Source: Chamaelirium japonicum (taxonomy: Eukaryota; Streptophyta; Magnoliopsida; Liliales; Melanthiaceae). From it: DNA of 64,000 bases. Positions 10,678 through 21,964 of this stretch are shown piece by piece (position 1 is the first letter of the stretch; every line of letters starts with the position of its first letter). The stretch covers positions 3,233,501-3,297,500 of the forward strand of contig OX393551.1 of the NCBI GenBank assembly GCA_947650365.1. The letters are read 5' to 3'. The notes beneath the pieces are model-generated. The model was given only the letters and a program-made list of their open reading frames with translations, ran no database searches and was not told the DNA's origin. The translations under genes were made by a program, and so were the position numbers.

Positions 10678-11918
10678 TGATCGATCAGGATCTGACGGTG
10701 CTCCCCACCGCCCGAGTCATATCATGGCACCAGTAATAGGAGGGACTAAGGATTATCAGAGTATAGTAGAGAACAGGGTTACGAGGGAGTAATATAAGTT
10801 TAGGATCACTAGAGTTCAATTTGCGTCGCACTCTGGGTGGCTACGCGGGTTAATCGGATTAGGGCTGATTAACGGAACTTTTGGTGTGTCACCAGAATAG
10901 TTAATCAGGGATCCGATTGGAGCTAGAGATCCCGAACCCTGAAGGTTCCACTCTGTCATTGCGTATAGGAATTGTTCCCCGACCTGAATGGATACGTTGG
11001 ATGCGAAGTAGCACGATGGAGCGCGAGCCCGGAGCCTAAAAACCTAATTTATATGTGTTAGGGGCCATAGGGGTATTTTGGTAAATACTGAAATATGACT
11101 CAAAACATATTGAATATGGATCTTAGAATGAGCGTAATAATTCCTGGAGCTCCTAGGTGCTGACGGAACTTGATTCCAAGTAGCGCACCTCACTCAATCT
11201 CTTTTTCAGTTTTTCACTTTTCGTGAAGGGCGTTTTCGTTCAAACTTCACGATAGACACTTGGAAACCCTGAAACCCCCCCCCCCCCCCCCTCATCCTAA
11301 TCTCTTTAAGGCCTGCCCTAGCTTGCGTATGGCACTAAGAGGCCGGCCCTATATATAGTTTGGAGGGGGAGGGGCCGGCCCTAAGAGCTCTCCCTCTCCT
11401 AACACCCGAACCCCTCTCCCTCTCTCCCTCTCTCCCTCTCTAAGGTTTTGGCCAAGGAAGAAAGAGGAAGAAGAAGGAAGAAGAAGGAGGAAGGAAGAAG
11501 AAGGAAGAAGAGAGACAGAGAAGAAGGAGATCTCGCGGTTAGCCATCGTCTTCGCAATGAATTGCTCCATCAGCTCGTAGTCCTTGCACTCAGAGGTAGG
11601 ACTTCGAGGATTCCTCAATTCGCAAAGGACAAGGTGCTATCTGATAGCTTCCCTTGCGATTCACGTGCGGTTCATCATCATTCTGTTCTCTCCGGATCAT
11701 AGATCCACAAGGTATGATGATTCTAAACCCCTAACTAGATGCATGCATGTCTTCCGTAGATCGTAGTATGCCTCTAGGGTGTCCGCACATACGCTAAGAT
11801 CATAGATTTGTATGTAGATTGTTTTATAGAATTAATTGTAATGAAACATACACCGTAAGATCTTCGGATCTATCTTTTGCTTCCGCTGCGACTCTGATAA
11901 GCGGATCCAATTCCAATA
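10678..11918 (+). mobile_element. Truncated LTR, inverted relative to its relatives
   Basis: Its reverse complement is similar to 26251-27475. Shared landmarks include the block around CACCCAGAGTGCGACGC, a segment near 11215-11260 (CTTTTCGTGAAGGGCG) and the end GGATCCAATTCCAATA. It is the 3' part of an LTR in plus orientation, abutting the polypurine tract of an LTR in minus orientation. About 0.7 kb of its 5' part is missing. A 17-C run lies at 11275-11291. Confidence 0.7.
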
Positions 11919-12866
11919 GTAAGTGGTACATTGTTGCTCCTAGTAGCATGGCTACTCTATACGTGACAAAGCAAGCGGCACCAGGATATACTAAGGGTGA
12001 GCACAATGGATAGCTCACTCCCAAGACTGAGTACGATCGAAACCGCCTTAGCAAGGGAAGTGGTCGATAATGGTCACCAACCTAAGCGGGTCAACTTGGG
12101 GGCTTACAAATCACACTACGACTTAAAAGAAACACCACCACAAAATAAGAGGAAGAGAAGGGATGGGGGTTTATACTCTCTGCATCCAAGGATACACACA
12201 CATACAAAGAAGTCGGCACTTGTGACAGCAAGGGCCAACAAGGAGTGTGGAGCATAGCTGGTCGGGTCAGTGGTCAGAGAGGGCCTGGCCTTGCTTTGTT
12301 GGCTTTGTTGGCGGCACAATTGTCGGCCATCGGGCCGGCAGCCATGTCTACAATAGGGCAAAGTCCACCGAGGTTTGGGGTCGGTCGGATTCACACAGAG
12401 GAAAGAAAGAAAAAGGGAAAAGGGGAGGGGGTCTGTTAGCTGACTCGGTGGCGGCTGTCAGCCCATGGGGGGCCTAGCTGGGTCTTGGTCGGGATTTGTC
12501 GACTGTACAGCTGCCGGCTACTTGGCCGGCGGCGTCATGGCCACAACAAGTGAAAGAGGCAAGGAGGGAGGCTGCGGTCGGCCTTAACAGAACCTAGGGG
12601 GACGAGAGGGTCATTGACCTGGTCGGTGGGGGGTCGGCTCCGACTGCGGCTCCTCTATCGGTCGATTGTTTGCTCTCCGGTACTGGCACCACGCGCAGGC
12701 CACCTAGGGAGGAGAGAGATCAGGGGGGAATAAGGGATCGGAGAGGGGGGTGAGAGGGTCGAACTGAAGGAGGAAAAGGGGGAGGTGGGAGTGTCCGAGT
12801 TTTATAGGGTGAAAGGGGGCATCGGCCGACTGTACGGGGGGGATGGGACGGTAAGGTGAGGAGGGG
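11919..12866 (+). other. Unclassified G-rich target region
   Basis: No domain-bearing ORF is visible. The region contains repeated CGGC and GGTCGG motifs and a purine-rich tract. It is the left flank of the three-LTR insertion; the continuation after 16075 is similarly G-rich. Confidence 0.45.
12862..12866. repeat. Target-site duplication AGGGG, left
   Basis: The five bases AGGGG directly precede LTR 1. The same five follow LTR 3 at 16076-16080. Confidence 0.85.
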
Positions 12867-12910
12867 TGTGCATGCAAATTTTGGCAGAATTCCACTTACC
12901 GCGGGAGCCA

Positions 12911-13250
12911 CCGGCCCTGCCTGGTGGGTCCACGAAGACTACCGCGGGACCCACCGGCCCTGCCTGGTGGGCCCACGAAGGCCGCCGCAGGACCCACCGG
13001 CCTTGCCTGGTGGGCCCACGAATATCACCGCGGGACCAACCGGCCCTGCCTGGTGGGCCCATGAAGGCAACCGCAGGACCCACCGGCCCTGCCTGGTGGG
13101 CCCACGAAGACCGCCACGGGACCCACCGGCCCTGCCTGGTGGGCCCACAAAGACTACCGCGGGACCCACCGGCCCTGCCTGGTGGGCCCACGAAGACTGC
13201 CACGGGACCCACCGGCCCTGCCTAGTGGGCCCACGATGACTGCTGCAGGA
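12911..13250 (+). repeat. 43-bp GC-rich minisatellite in LTR 1
   Basis: About eight units of a 43-base repeat containing GGGACCCACCGGCCCTGCC and GTGGGCCCACG, upstream of the TATA box. Since 43 is not a multiple of three, it reads as similar peptides in every frame (GPTGPAWWAHED types), which are not real proteins. Confidence 0.9.
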
Positions 13251-13361
13251 CCCACCTGCCCTGCCAGTGGAATCCCCAGAAGATAGCGGCAGGACCCACC
13301 AGCCCTGCCTGGAGAATCCCCAGAGATGACAGCAGAAACCGCCATTTATCCCATAATTTCT

Positions 13362-13371
13362 CTATAAATAG
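13362..13371 (+). promoter_or_regulatory. LTR TATA box
   Basis: CTATAAATAG, preserved at 14511-14520 in LTR 2, changed to TTATAAATAG at 15651-15660 in LTR 3, and present on the minus strand in Tat LTRs A (35432-35441) and D (63697-63706). It probably directs LTR transcription. Confidence 0.75.
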
Positions 13372-13786
13372 CAGACCCTTCGAATGTAAGAGGATCCAGT
13401 TTTCAAAATCTGAAATCTGATTCCAAAAACGAGAGCTCTGGAATTCCAGTTTTCCATTCCTTCAACTCTCCTCGATCTTCTTCTTGTCTTTGAAGAGATT
13501 GGAGTGACTTAAGTGATACTCGGCCTGTCGAGATCACTTCGAGAAAAGTCTTAGTGAATTCGGGTTGCTCCCTATAGCACGGAGACATAGACTTCGGCTG
13601 AACTCCGAGATCACATCTTGTGTCTTTCCTTCTACTTGCATACTCAAAGCATTAACTCTAAGTCATCAAAGATATCAACCTTCAAACCTACCTTCCAATC
13701 AACAGATCAATCAACGATCTTCAACTCAACTTCAATTGACTGGTGAGGTGAAGTCTTCGGATCGGCATGAAGATTTTTCCCCCACA

Positions 13787-13972
13787 GTTTGGCACCGTCT
13801 GTGGGAAATCGACCGATCGGTCAACTTTGACCGATCAGTCAGAAATTGACCGATCAGTCCTTCAGTATCGATACTCAATGAACTTCTTTGCTCTCATGAC
13901 AGGGGGTTGTTAGTTTTGCACCAAGAATCCAAGCCAGCCAGGATGATTTCTAGCTAACTTGGAGGGGGTAAC
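13787..13972 (+). mobile_element. Mini-element interior 1
   Basis: 186 bases: primer-binding site (13790-13807, TGGCACCGTCTGTGGGAA), three GACCGATC-type motifs, then a tail that matches the last part of the Tat 3' region and ends in the polypurine tract CTTGGAGGGGGTAAC. The interior is essentially the two replication signals joined together. Confidence 0.85.
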
Positions 13973-14935
13973 TGTGGGTGCAAATTTTGGCAGAATTCCA
14001 CCTATCGTGGAACCCACCAGCCCTGCCTGGTGGGCCCACGAAGACTACCACGGGACCTACCGGCCCTGCCTGTTGGGCCCACGAAGACCGTCGCGGGACC
14101 CACCGGCCCTGCCTGGTGGGCCCACGAAGGCCGCCACGGGACCCACCGGCCCTGCCTGGTGGGCCCGCGAAGGCCGCCGCGGGACCCACCGGCCCTGCCT
14201 GGTGGGCCCACGAAGACCGTCGCGGGACCCACCGGCCCTGCCTGGTGGGCCCACAAAGACCGCCGCGGGACCCACCGGCCCTGCCTGGTGGGCCCACGAA
14301 GACTACTGAGGGACCTACCAGCCCTGCCTGGTGGGCCTACGAAGACTGCCACGGGACCCACCGGCCCTGCCTGGTGGGCCCACGAAGACTGCTGCATGAC
14401 CCACCTGCCCTACCAGTGGAATCCCCAGAAGATAGCGGCAGGACCCACCAGCCTTGCCTGGAGAATCCCCAGAGACGACAGCAGAAACCGCCATTTATCC
14501 CATAATTTCTCTATAAATAGCAGACCCTTCGAATGTAAGAGGATCCAGTATTCAAAATCTTAAATCTGATTCCAAAAACCAGAGGTCTGGAATTCCAGTT
14601 TTCCATTCCTTCAACTCTCCTAGATCTTTTTCTTGTCTTTGAAGAGATCGGAGTGACTTAAGTGATACTCGGCCTGTCGAGATCACTTCGAGAAAAGTGT
14701 TAGTGAATTCGGGTTGCTCCCTATAGCACGGAGACGTAGGCTTCGGCTGAACTCCGAGATCACATCTTGTGTCTTTCTTTCTACTTGCATACTCAAAGCA
14801 TTAACTCTAAGTCATCAAAGATATCAACCTTCAAACCTACCTTCCAATCAACAGATCGATCAACGATCTTCGACTCAACTTCAATTGACTGGTGAGGTGA
14901 AGTCTTCGAATCGGCATGAAGATTTTTCCCCCACA
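13973..14935 (+). mobile_element. LTR 2 of mini-element (shared)
   Basis: 963 bases, TGTGGGTGC...CCCCACA, acting as 3' LTR of the left copy and 5' LTR of the right copy. The 43-bp minisatellite spans about 14010-14395 (roughly nine units) and the TATA box is at 14511-14520. Confidence 0.85.
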
Positions 14936-15121
14936 GTTTGGCACCGTCTGTGGGAAATCGACCGATCGGTTAACTTTGACCGATCAGTCAGAAATTGACC
15001 GATCAGTCCTTCAGTATCGATACTCAATGAACTTCTTTGCTCTCATGACAGGGGGTTGTTAGTTTTGCACCAAGAATCCAAGCCAGCCAGGATGATTTCT
15101 AGCTAACTTGGAGGGGGTAAC
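14936..15121 (+). mobile_element. Mini-element interior 2
   Basis: 186 bases, almost identical to interior 1. Primer-binding site at 14939-14956 and polypurine tract ending at 15121. Confidence 0.85.
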
Positions 15122-16075
15122 TGTGGGTGCAAATTTTGGCAGAATTCCACCTACCGTGGGATCCACCGCCCCTGCCTGCTGGGCCCACGAAGACCGCCGC
15201 GGGACCCACCGACCCTGCTTAGTGGGCCCACGAAGGCCGCCGCGGGTGCCACCGGCCCTGCCATGTGGGCCCACGAAGGCCGCCGCGGGACCCACCGGCC
15301 CTGCCTGGTGGGCCCACGAAGACCACTGCGGGACCCACAGGCCCTGCCTGGTGGGCCCACGAAGGCCACCGCGGGACCCACCGGCCCTGCCTGGTAGGCC
15401 CACGAAGACCACCACGGGACCCACCGGCCCTGCCTAGTGGGCCCACAAAGACTACCGCGGGACCCACTGGCCCTGCCTGGTGGGCCCACGAAGACTGTCG
15501 TGGGACCCACCGGCCCTGCCTGGTAGGCCCACAAAGACTGCTGCAGGACCCACCTGCCCTGCCAGTGGAATCCCCAGAAGATAGCGGCAGGACCCACCAG
15601 CCCTGCCTAAAGAAGCCCCAGAGACGACAGCAGAAACCACCATTTACCCCTTATAAATAGCAGACCCTTCGAATGTAAGAGGATCCAGTTTTCAAAATCT
15701 GAAATCTGATTCCAAAAACCAGAGCTCTGGAATTCCAGTTTTCCATTCCTTCAACTCTCCTCGATCTTCTTCTTGTCTTTGAAGAGATCGGAGTGACTTA
15801 AGTGATACTCGGCCTGTCGAGATCACTTCGAGAAAAGTGTTAGTGAATTCGGGTTGCTCCCTATAGCACGGAGACGTAGGCTTCGACTGAACTCCGTGAT
15901 CACATCTTGTGTCTTTCCTTCTACTTGCATACTCAAAGCATTAACTCTAAGTCATCAAAGATATCAACCTTCAAACCAACCTTCCAATCAACAGATCAAT
16001 CAATGATCTTCGACTCAACTTCAATTGACTGGTGAGGTGAAGTCTTTGGATCGGCACGAAGATTTTTCCCCCACA
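15122..16075 (+). mobile_element. LTR 3 of mini-element
   Basis: 954 bases, TGTGGGTGC...CCCCACA. Minisatellite about 15160-15545, TATA variant at 15651-15660. It lacks a short block just before the TATA box that is present in the other two LTRs. It is followed directly by the target duplication. Confidence 0.85.
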
Positions 16076-16080
16076 AGGGG
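16076..16080. repeat. Target-site duplication AGGGG, right
   Basis: AGGGG directly after LTR 3, identical to 12862-12866. Confidence 0.85.
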
Positions 16081-16288
16081 TGGCTGATAGGTTTAGGGGT
16101 CGGGTAGGTAGGGGAGAGGGGACGACTGATGGGTTTAGGGGTCGGGTAGGTAAGGGAAAGGGGGGCGGCTGGGTATATAGTGACGTCAAGGGGGGCGGTG
16201 GACGGGTTTGAGGGGATCGGGTAGGAGAGAGGAGAGATATCCGAGAGAAAGAAAGAGAGATCGGGTGAGAGGGGAGAAGAGATAGAGA

Positions 16289-16327
<39 letters not shown>

Positions 16328-16541
16328 GAGTTTGAGAGGGAGAGGGGGTGGCTGAGGGTGAGATGGTTGAAAGATCGGAGAGATGGGAGAGAGATCAAAG
16401 AGATGGGAGAGGGAGATCGGGTGAGAGGGATGAGAGGGGACCATTGTGATGGGGTTTGGGTTAGAGAAAGAGAGGGGTCGGTTGGATTGGGTTTGAATGG
16501 GATTGAGTTTTTAGATGTTTTTAAAACTTTTTTTTTTCTCT
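16081..16541 (+). other. Purine-rich flank with (GA)n
   Basis: Continuation of the G-rich target region with GGGTCGGGTAGG repeats and a (GA)n microsatellite at 16292-16325. The Ser/Leu-rich ORFs opposite are low-complexity artefacts. Confidence 0.6.
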
Positions 16542-16886
16542 TGTAACAGTCGGCTCGACTTTAGTTCGAACCCGCGTCATGCTGAGACATGTTGGTACGC
16601 GCACCTCAGCGAGTCTGATCGACTCGCTACTAATACTTATAATATTAAATTAATATCATAAATGATAGTATATTTGCAGTGAATCATAGTACACACATTT
16701 AAGTACCGATTGTATTCCTTACATTATCAACTCGCGACCCGGACCCGGGACTTACTGCCCGGTCCTACTCAAGTTCAAACCCATACCATCGACAATCATT
16801 AATGCGAAAACAAATCAATCAATTTAGAAATAATATAATAATAATAAAACTGGGCTATCCCGAAATCAAACTTATCGGTTATTACA
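16542..16886 (-). mobile_element. Candidate gypsy LTR, minus orientation
   Basis: The plus strand runs TGTAACAG ... GGTTATTACA, an inverted TGTAA/TTACA pair. On the minus strand it is preceded by AATAAGGTGGGTAGGA, and further out by TTTTTGGGACAAAATTTTT, a pattern typical of the 3' end of plant chromovirus internal regions before the 3' LTR. The outer (16542) boundary is less certain than the inner one. Confidence 0.5.
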
Positions 16887-17831
16887 TCCTACCCACCTTA
16901 TTAAAAATTTTGTCCCAAAAATTCAATTACTAACCCGAGGATAATGCTCTACCAACATCTACCACCAGATGAAGGAAAGAATTAGAACAATGGAAAGCTA
17001 GCTACAATATGTACAAAGATTATCAGTGCCAATAATAAAAACAAGCCAAGTCACAAAAACAAATCTTACCAAAAGAAAACTATAACCCTCTATTACTCAC
17101 GATTTTACTCTCTCAACTAACCTAAACATTATACGAATCGAGTCTCATAATTCTTAGTATGGAAATGAACCTCCAAGTTCTCGCATCGCGAATACGAGTC
17201 TTGGTTTCCATTTTCATTCTAATTATTAGAGACTAAATCAAAATCATGAATTTTGATCTTTGACCCTGCCTATATAAGGACATCCCCCTTATTAGTACTA
17301 CCGAGGGGTGTCCCCCTCGGTAGGGTAACCACCAAAACTCATAAATTCAGAACTTAGAATGCATTCTATTGTCAATGCCGATATAAAGGGCATATCCATG
17401 TATATAAGCGCCCATACACCTATATATAATTTTATATTTTCGACATCGATATTACAATCATAGGAATGTATATTACACATATGTGCCCATACACATATAT
17501 TTACGTATACATTCAAGAATGGTTTAACAAAAGAGATGGCTCAACTAGTGCGACTAACAAGACTAAAATCCTATAAGATTTCTATCGGCTCAACACTTAC
17601 ATTAACCAAATTACCACTACACTATTATACTAACCTCAAAGAATAGCAACTCCGAGAATAACTAACTATACAATTAAAAAGGAAGGAGCCACGAGTGAGG
17701 AACGCCGATATACAAGAACATTCAAGTAGAAAGAAGCTCATCCAATCACATACTGCCAACATTGCTCATGGGCTTGAACACCAAGTATTCCAAAATATGT
17801 CTCTGGTAGTTCCTCACTAGATAGCTTCTTT
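16887..17831 (-). other. Eroded gypsy internal sequence
   Basis: A/T-rich sequence upstream (minus sense) of the candidate LTR. The first tens of bases look like the 3' untranslated end of a gypsy element. Beyond that I recognise no domain. It is interrupted at 17832 by the copia insertion. Confidence 0.4.
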
Positions 17832-18998
17832 TGTTGGATGTGTGTTTTAAAACCACACAAGTCTCTTTAAGGTTTAGTCCCATATTGGTAAGGGGAGAAA
17901 TCCCCTACCACTTTATAAGGGATTGCCCACTTCCCCCCACTAGTCATCACACTAGAGGAGGGGCTCCACTAGCTCACACACGCGCGCGCGTGCGTGCCGT
18001 GCCGAGCCGTGCCGGCCGGGCTTGGGCTTGGGCTTGGGCTTGGGCATGGGCTGGGCGGCGTGTGTGTGTGCGCCCACGGACCCGGACACGATAGCACCTC
18101 CGAAATGGGCTGGTCCGCACCTGCCCTATTTTTGTTTTTTGCTTTTAGGTCCTCCACCATTTATGAAATTCCTTTTTGGCTACTGGTCGTTTTGCATGCG
18201 ACCCGTTGCTGCATGCTAGACGTTACAAGGCTGCTCTCTACGAGCTATAACGTGCGAGGTTAATAGGCTTAATCGCAGCCCATTAACCACTCCCCTCTTT
18301 CAGCCCTCTATTAACTATCCGAGGCTTATCTAAGGCCCAGTGCAGCCATAGAGCAGTACAGTCCGAATATCGGAATTGTTCTCTAAACTCTACCTCTCCC
18401 TCTCCCATTCTCTCGTGTTGTGGTGCTGTGGTGCTGCCCCTTTGCTCCGAGAAGACTCCCTCTCTCGGATCAAAGCTCTGCTGCGGTGCTGCCTCCCTAC
18501 TTCGAGAAGTTCTTCATCGAGTCGTTGGGTTCCTGAAAGTACATCGAGGTTCGCAAAGCCTTCTTGAAGTCGTGCCGACGAGAAGGAGGTCGCCTGACCG
18601 GGGTCGTCGTATCTCTGAGAACCATTGCCATGAGACCCGCACGAGGGGGGCAATAAGTTTCTTGGGACAGCGCCTAGCGTGCTTCGACCACAGGCCAGAG
18701 TTTCTAACTCTACTATTGTCCTATCATTACATCTAAATTAATTGATTTGCATCTAATAGGGAAACCTAAATAATTAAAGATAATTTAGATAGATTATTTC
18801 TCTCTTTTAGGAAAGTTTGGCAAGGGAATAATGGTTCCATAGAACACACTCTGCCTTGGCAAACAATTTCTAAAAGAATATTGTGACTTGATTTTGCTTG
18901 CGTGAAAAAATCATATTTGCTAAATAATCAATTATTTAATTTAAACGATTTGATTACGCTCCTAAGTTTGCTAGTATAGAACTGTTAGATTTCCAACA
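17832..18998 (+). mobile_element. Copia 5' LTR
   Basis: 1,167 bases. A likely TATA box (TTTATAAG) lies at about 17912-17919, just after a small inverted repeat (AGGGG...CCCCT). A short GGGCTT repeat (about 18017-18046) is longer here than in the 3' LTR, so the two LTRs have diverged by repeat slippage as well as substitution. Confidence 0.9.
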
Positions 18999-19448
18999 AT
19001 CTAAGAAACTTATTCAATATTTAATCGTTCATCATATTCAAAAGGATTATTTATCATTCTTTATTGTGATATTCATTTTGTTAGTATTGTTATCGTTGAA
19101 ATAAATAGCTTGATCATTAGTCGTTAAAAGTTGTGCTATAGTTATTAGTCAAAATTATTTTCTACAAAAGTTAATTATAAGCATAGATCATAAAAAAGAC
19201 TAAAAGTCATCATTGAAATATTCCACTGCCTACGGTGTCTAGTAAGGCTTGACAAACCGGCATTAAATTGCCCAAGGTAGCTTGGTATTTGAGTGAGCCT
19301 AGTGCTCCACCTCCTACCTGGAGCCCATCTGGCCGTTAGGATTTGGAAGTTTCATTTGGACTTCTGAAAGTCAAATCTATACAGTGTGCTTTAAAATTGA
19401 CAAATCTTATTTTTAACCATAGATTTCAACTCCTTACTTTGGTCCGAA
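18999..19448 (+). other. Copia 5' leader
   Basis: Untranslated leader, A/T-rich, between the 5' LTR and Gag. No clear tRNA-Met complement is visible. Confidence 0.6.
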
Positions 19449-20400
19449 ATGGCCTCACCAAACCGTGAAACCCTTAGTGCCAAACCCGAGAAGTTTGACG
19501 GGTCTAACTTCAAGAGGTGGCAAAACCAGATACGATTCAGGCTAACCATACTTGGGTTACTGTCAGCCATAGGTGAAACCACACCAGGAGTATCCAATGG
19601 GTCTAGCCAAACTCGTCGTACCCGAGCCTCCACTTCACAACCTGAACCTGAATTAACTTCTGGAATTCCCACTAGGACCCCAGAAGAAATCAACTACCAT
19701 GGCCTTTATAGGATCCTAGGGCCATAATCTGATAGACTCTATGATATCTATTATACCATTCAAAACCCTAAGGATCTATGGGATAACCTAGAGCGTAAGT
19801 ATGGCCTAGATGATATTGGAGTAAAACGCTTCAAAGTGTTAGACTTCAACAGCTTCAAATTGGTTGACTCCAAACCCATGAATGATCAGATTCATGAGTT
19901 TGAGAACCTAGTCCAACATCTGAAGACTAATGGTTCTACCCTTGATGAAACTTTCCAAATAGCCTATCTTATAGATAAACTACCTGCTTCTTGGTCCGAG
20001 TTTTCTAAACACCTAAGTTATACCCAAGGTGACCTAACCCTAACTCAAGTTCTAAACTCTATTAGAATTGAGGAGCAATATAGGCTCAAGGAAAAGGGAT
20101 CTTCTGAATCCAAACCCAAATTCAACAACATAGAGGGTCAACTATCCAAGCCATTCCAAAAACCTAGACATAAGTTTCAGAAGAAACCCTTCCACCCTAA
20201 GCCTAGGCCATATACCAAGAAGCCCTACCATAGCAACCATAACCCAAACCATCCCAAGGACCAAAAAAAGAAAGGAGTGTGTTGTTGCTACGTCTGCGGT
20301 CGGACCAATCACATGGCCAACCAATGCTTCTACAAGAAGACAGTACCACCTCCAAATCCAAGAAGGAATGGTCCATTGCCACCCCGCTCCCAAGTCAACA
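19449..20400 (+). pseudogene. gag: Copia Gag
   Basis: The frame starts at the ATG at 19449 (MASPNRETLSAKPEKFDG) and has the copia Gag landmark FDGSNFKRWQ, then LWDNLERKYGL, ending in a basic segment with the CCHC zinc knuckle CYVCGRTNHMANQC near 20287-20328. An in-frame stop at about 19725 splits it, with the same frame continuing from 19728. Gag would package element RNA. It continues without a break into protease. Confidence 0.85.
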
Positions 20401-21964
20401 TGGTGACCTCTGGAGCTGGCTCTTCTGGGACTGCTTTCAGGTCTGTTCTCTTCACCCCTGAAGTTAACATGACCTTTCAAGCATTTGATTGGTGGATTGA
20501 CACAGGAGCTAACATTCATGTTTGCTCTGATCAATCTTTGTTTTCCACCTATCAGGTCTCAGGTGGAGGAGCTATAAGCATGGGGAACAATGCTGAGGCT
20601 CATGTGCTAGGGATAGGACGGATCGATCTGAAGCTGACATCGGAGAAGACCCTAACCCTGCACGGAGTTCACCACGTTCCGGAGATTAGGAGAAATCTTA
20701 TTAGTGGTCTTTGTTAGTACAACATGGGTATAAGCTTGTATTTGAGTCCAATAAAGTTATAATCACCAAGGGAATGAATTTTATTGGAAAAGGATTTCTT
20801 TGTGATGGTCTTTTTAAATTGAATGTTTTTAATCCTTCGTCTACAATTTTGAATATTGAGTCTTTGGTCACTTGGCACCAAAGACTAGGTCATGCGAACT
20901 ATAATTCTATCAAGAAACTCATGACCTTAAACATTACTCCTAAATCCGATACTAGGAATCTCGACAAATGCGAGATATGCGTAGAAGCCAAACAACCTAA
21001 GAAACCCTATAAAACCATCGATCGAGACTCCAAAATACTTGAAATAATTCACAGTGATGTCTGTGATTCTGGGAGAACCTCGAGAGATGGCAATAGATAT
21101 TTTGTAACGTTTATAGATGACGCTTCAAAATATTGCCACCTATACCTTATTAAGACTAAGGATGAAGTACTCAGTAGATTTAAAATTCACAGAGCTCAGG
21201 TTGAAAACCAATTAGACGAAACTATTAAGATCCTTAGGTTAGACCGAGAAGGGGAGTACACCTCAAATGAGTTAAATGAGTATTACGAAGACTATGGAAT
21301 ACTCCATGAAGTCACAGCTCCTTACACGACCCTATCCAATGGTATAGCGGAGAGAAAAAATAGGACCCAAATGAACATGGTAAATTCCATGTTACTAAGA
21401 TCTGGAGCGCCAGAGAACTTATGGGGGGAAGCCCTAATGACTGCCTATTTTATCCTTAACCGTATTCCCTTCAAACACAATAACTTGACCCCATCCGAAG
21501 TATGAAAACATAGAAAACCTAACTTAGAATATCTAAAAGTGTGGGGGTGCCTAGCTAAGGTAAAAATCCCTAATAACAAAAGAAAGAAGATAGGACCTAA
21601 GACTGTAGATGCCATCTTTATTGGCTACGCTTCAGACAGCAACGCTAATCGATTTTTAGTATTTAACTCTGAAATAAGCGAAATAGTCAATAACACAATA
21701 ATCGAAGCTAGAGATGCCTCATACTTTGAAAATATTTTCCCTTATAGGACTAGGATCAACACTAGGATTAATACCAATAACCAGGCCTCCAGTTCTAATC
21801 AGGTAACTCAGATCGAACCCGAAGTCCAATTAGAACCTGAAGACCAGACTGAACCGGTAACCCAAACCGAACCTAGGAGGAGTAAACGTGCCCATGCAGA
21901 AAAAGTCTTTGATAACTTCTATGCACTTCTGGTTGAGAACTCTCCCTCCACCTATATACAATGA
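20401..21964 (+). pseudogene. pol: Copia protease and integrase
   Basis: The aspartic protease motif WWIDTGANIHVCSD lies near 20492-20533. A one-base frameshift near 20712 separates it from the GAG-pre-integrase and integrase part. The integrase has the zinc site H...H...C-x2-C (WHQRLGH, then CEICVEAK). The catalytic residues are D in HSDVCD, D in LRLDREGEY and E in NGIAERKNR. The usual NGGEY after the second Asp is changed to REGEY. In-frame stops occur near 21503 and a frameshift lies just before 21961. Integrase would insert the cDNA into chromosomes, but this copy cannot make it whole. Confidence 0.85.

Larger units (their letters stand above)
12867..13786 (+). mobile_element. LTR 1 of mini-element
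   Basis: It starts TGTGCATGCAAATTTTGG (the other copies have TGTGGGTGC) and ends TTTTTCCCCCACA. A 43-bp minisatellite fills about 12911-13250, a TATA box CTATAAATAG lies at 13362-13371, and the downstream half matches the U5 side of the Tat LTRs. Length 920 bases. Confidence 0.85.
12867..16075 (+). mobile_element. Non-autonomous three-LTR element (Tat derivative)
   Basis: The layout is LTR (12867-13786), 186-base interior, LTR (13973-14935), 186-base interior, LTR (15122-16075). Each interior begins with a primer-binding site and ends with a polypurine tract, so each pair of LTRs forms a complete miniature element. The outer ends are flanked by AGGGG on both sides. There is no gag or pol. 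LTR termini, primer site, polypurine tract and the GACCGATCGGTC-containing 3' tail match the Tat array at 35000-63996, so it looks like a deletion derivative relying on that family's proteins. Two mini-elements sharing a central LTR most simply arise by unequal recombination after one insertion. Confidence 0.85.

Noticed and set aside
12856-15660. Long ORFs with GPTGPAWWAHED-like repeats on both strands
   Set aside because: Produced by the 43-bp GC-rich minisatellite, which is open in all frames; no conserved protein.
18017-18046. Telomere-like GGGCTT repeat
   Set aside because: Short, hexamer does not match the plant telomere TTTAGGG, and it lies inside a copia LTR.
19391-20534. Minus-strand ORFs within copia gag
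   Set aside because: The plus-strand frame has a zinc knuckle and protease motif; the minus ORFs have none.
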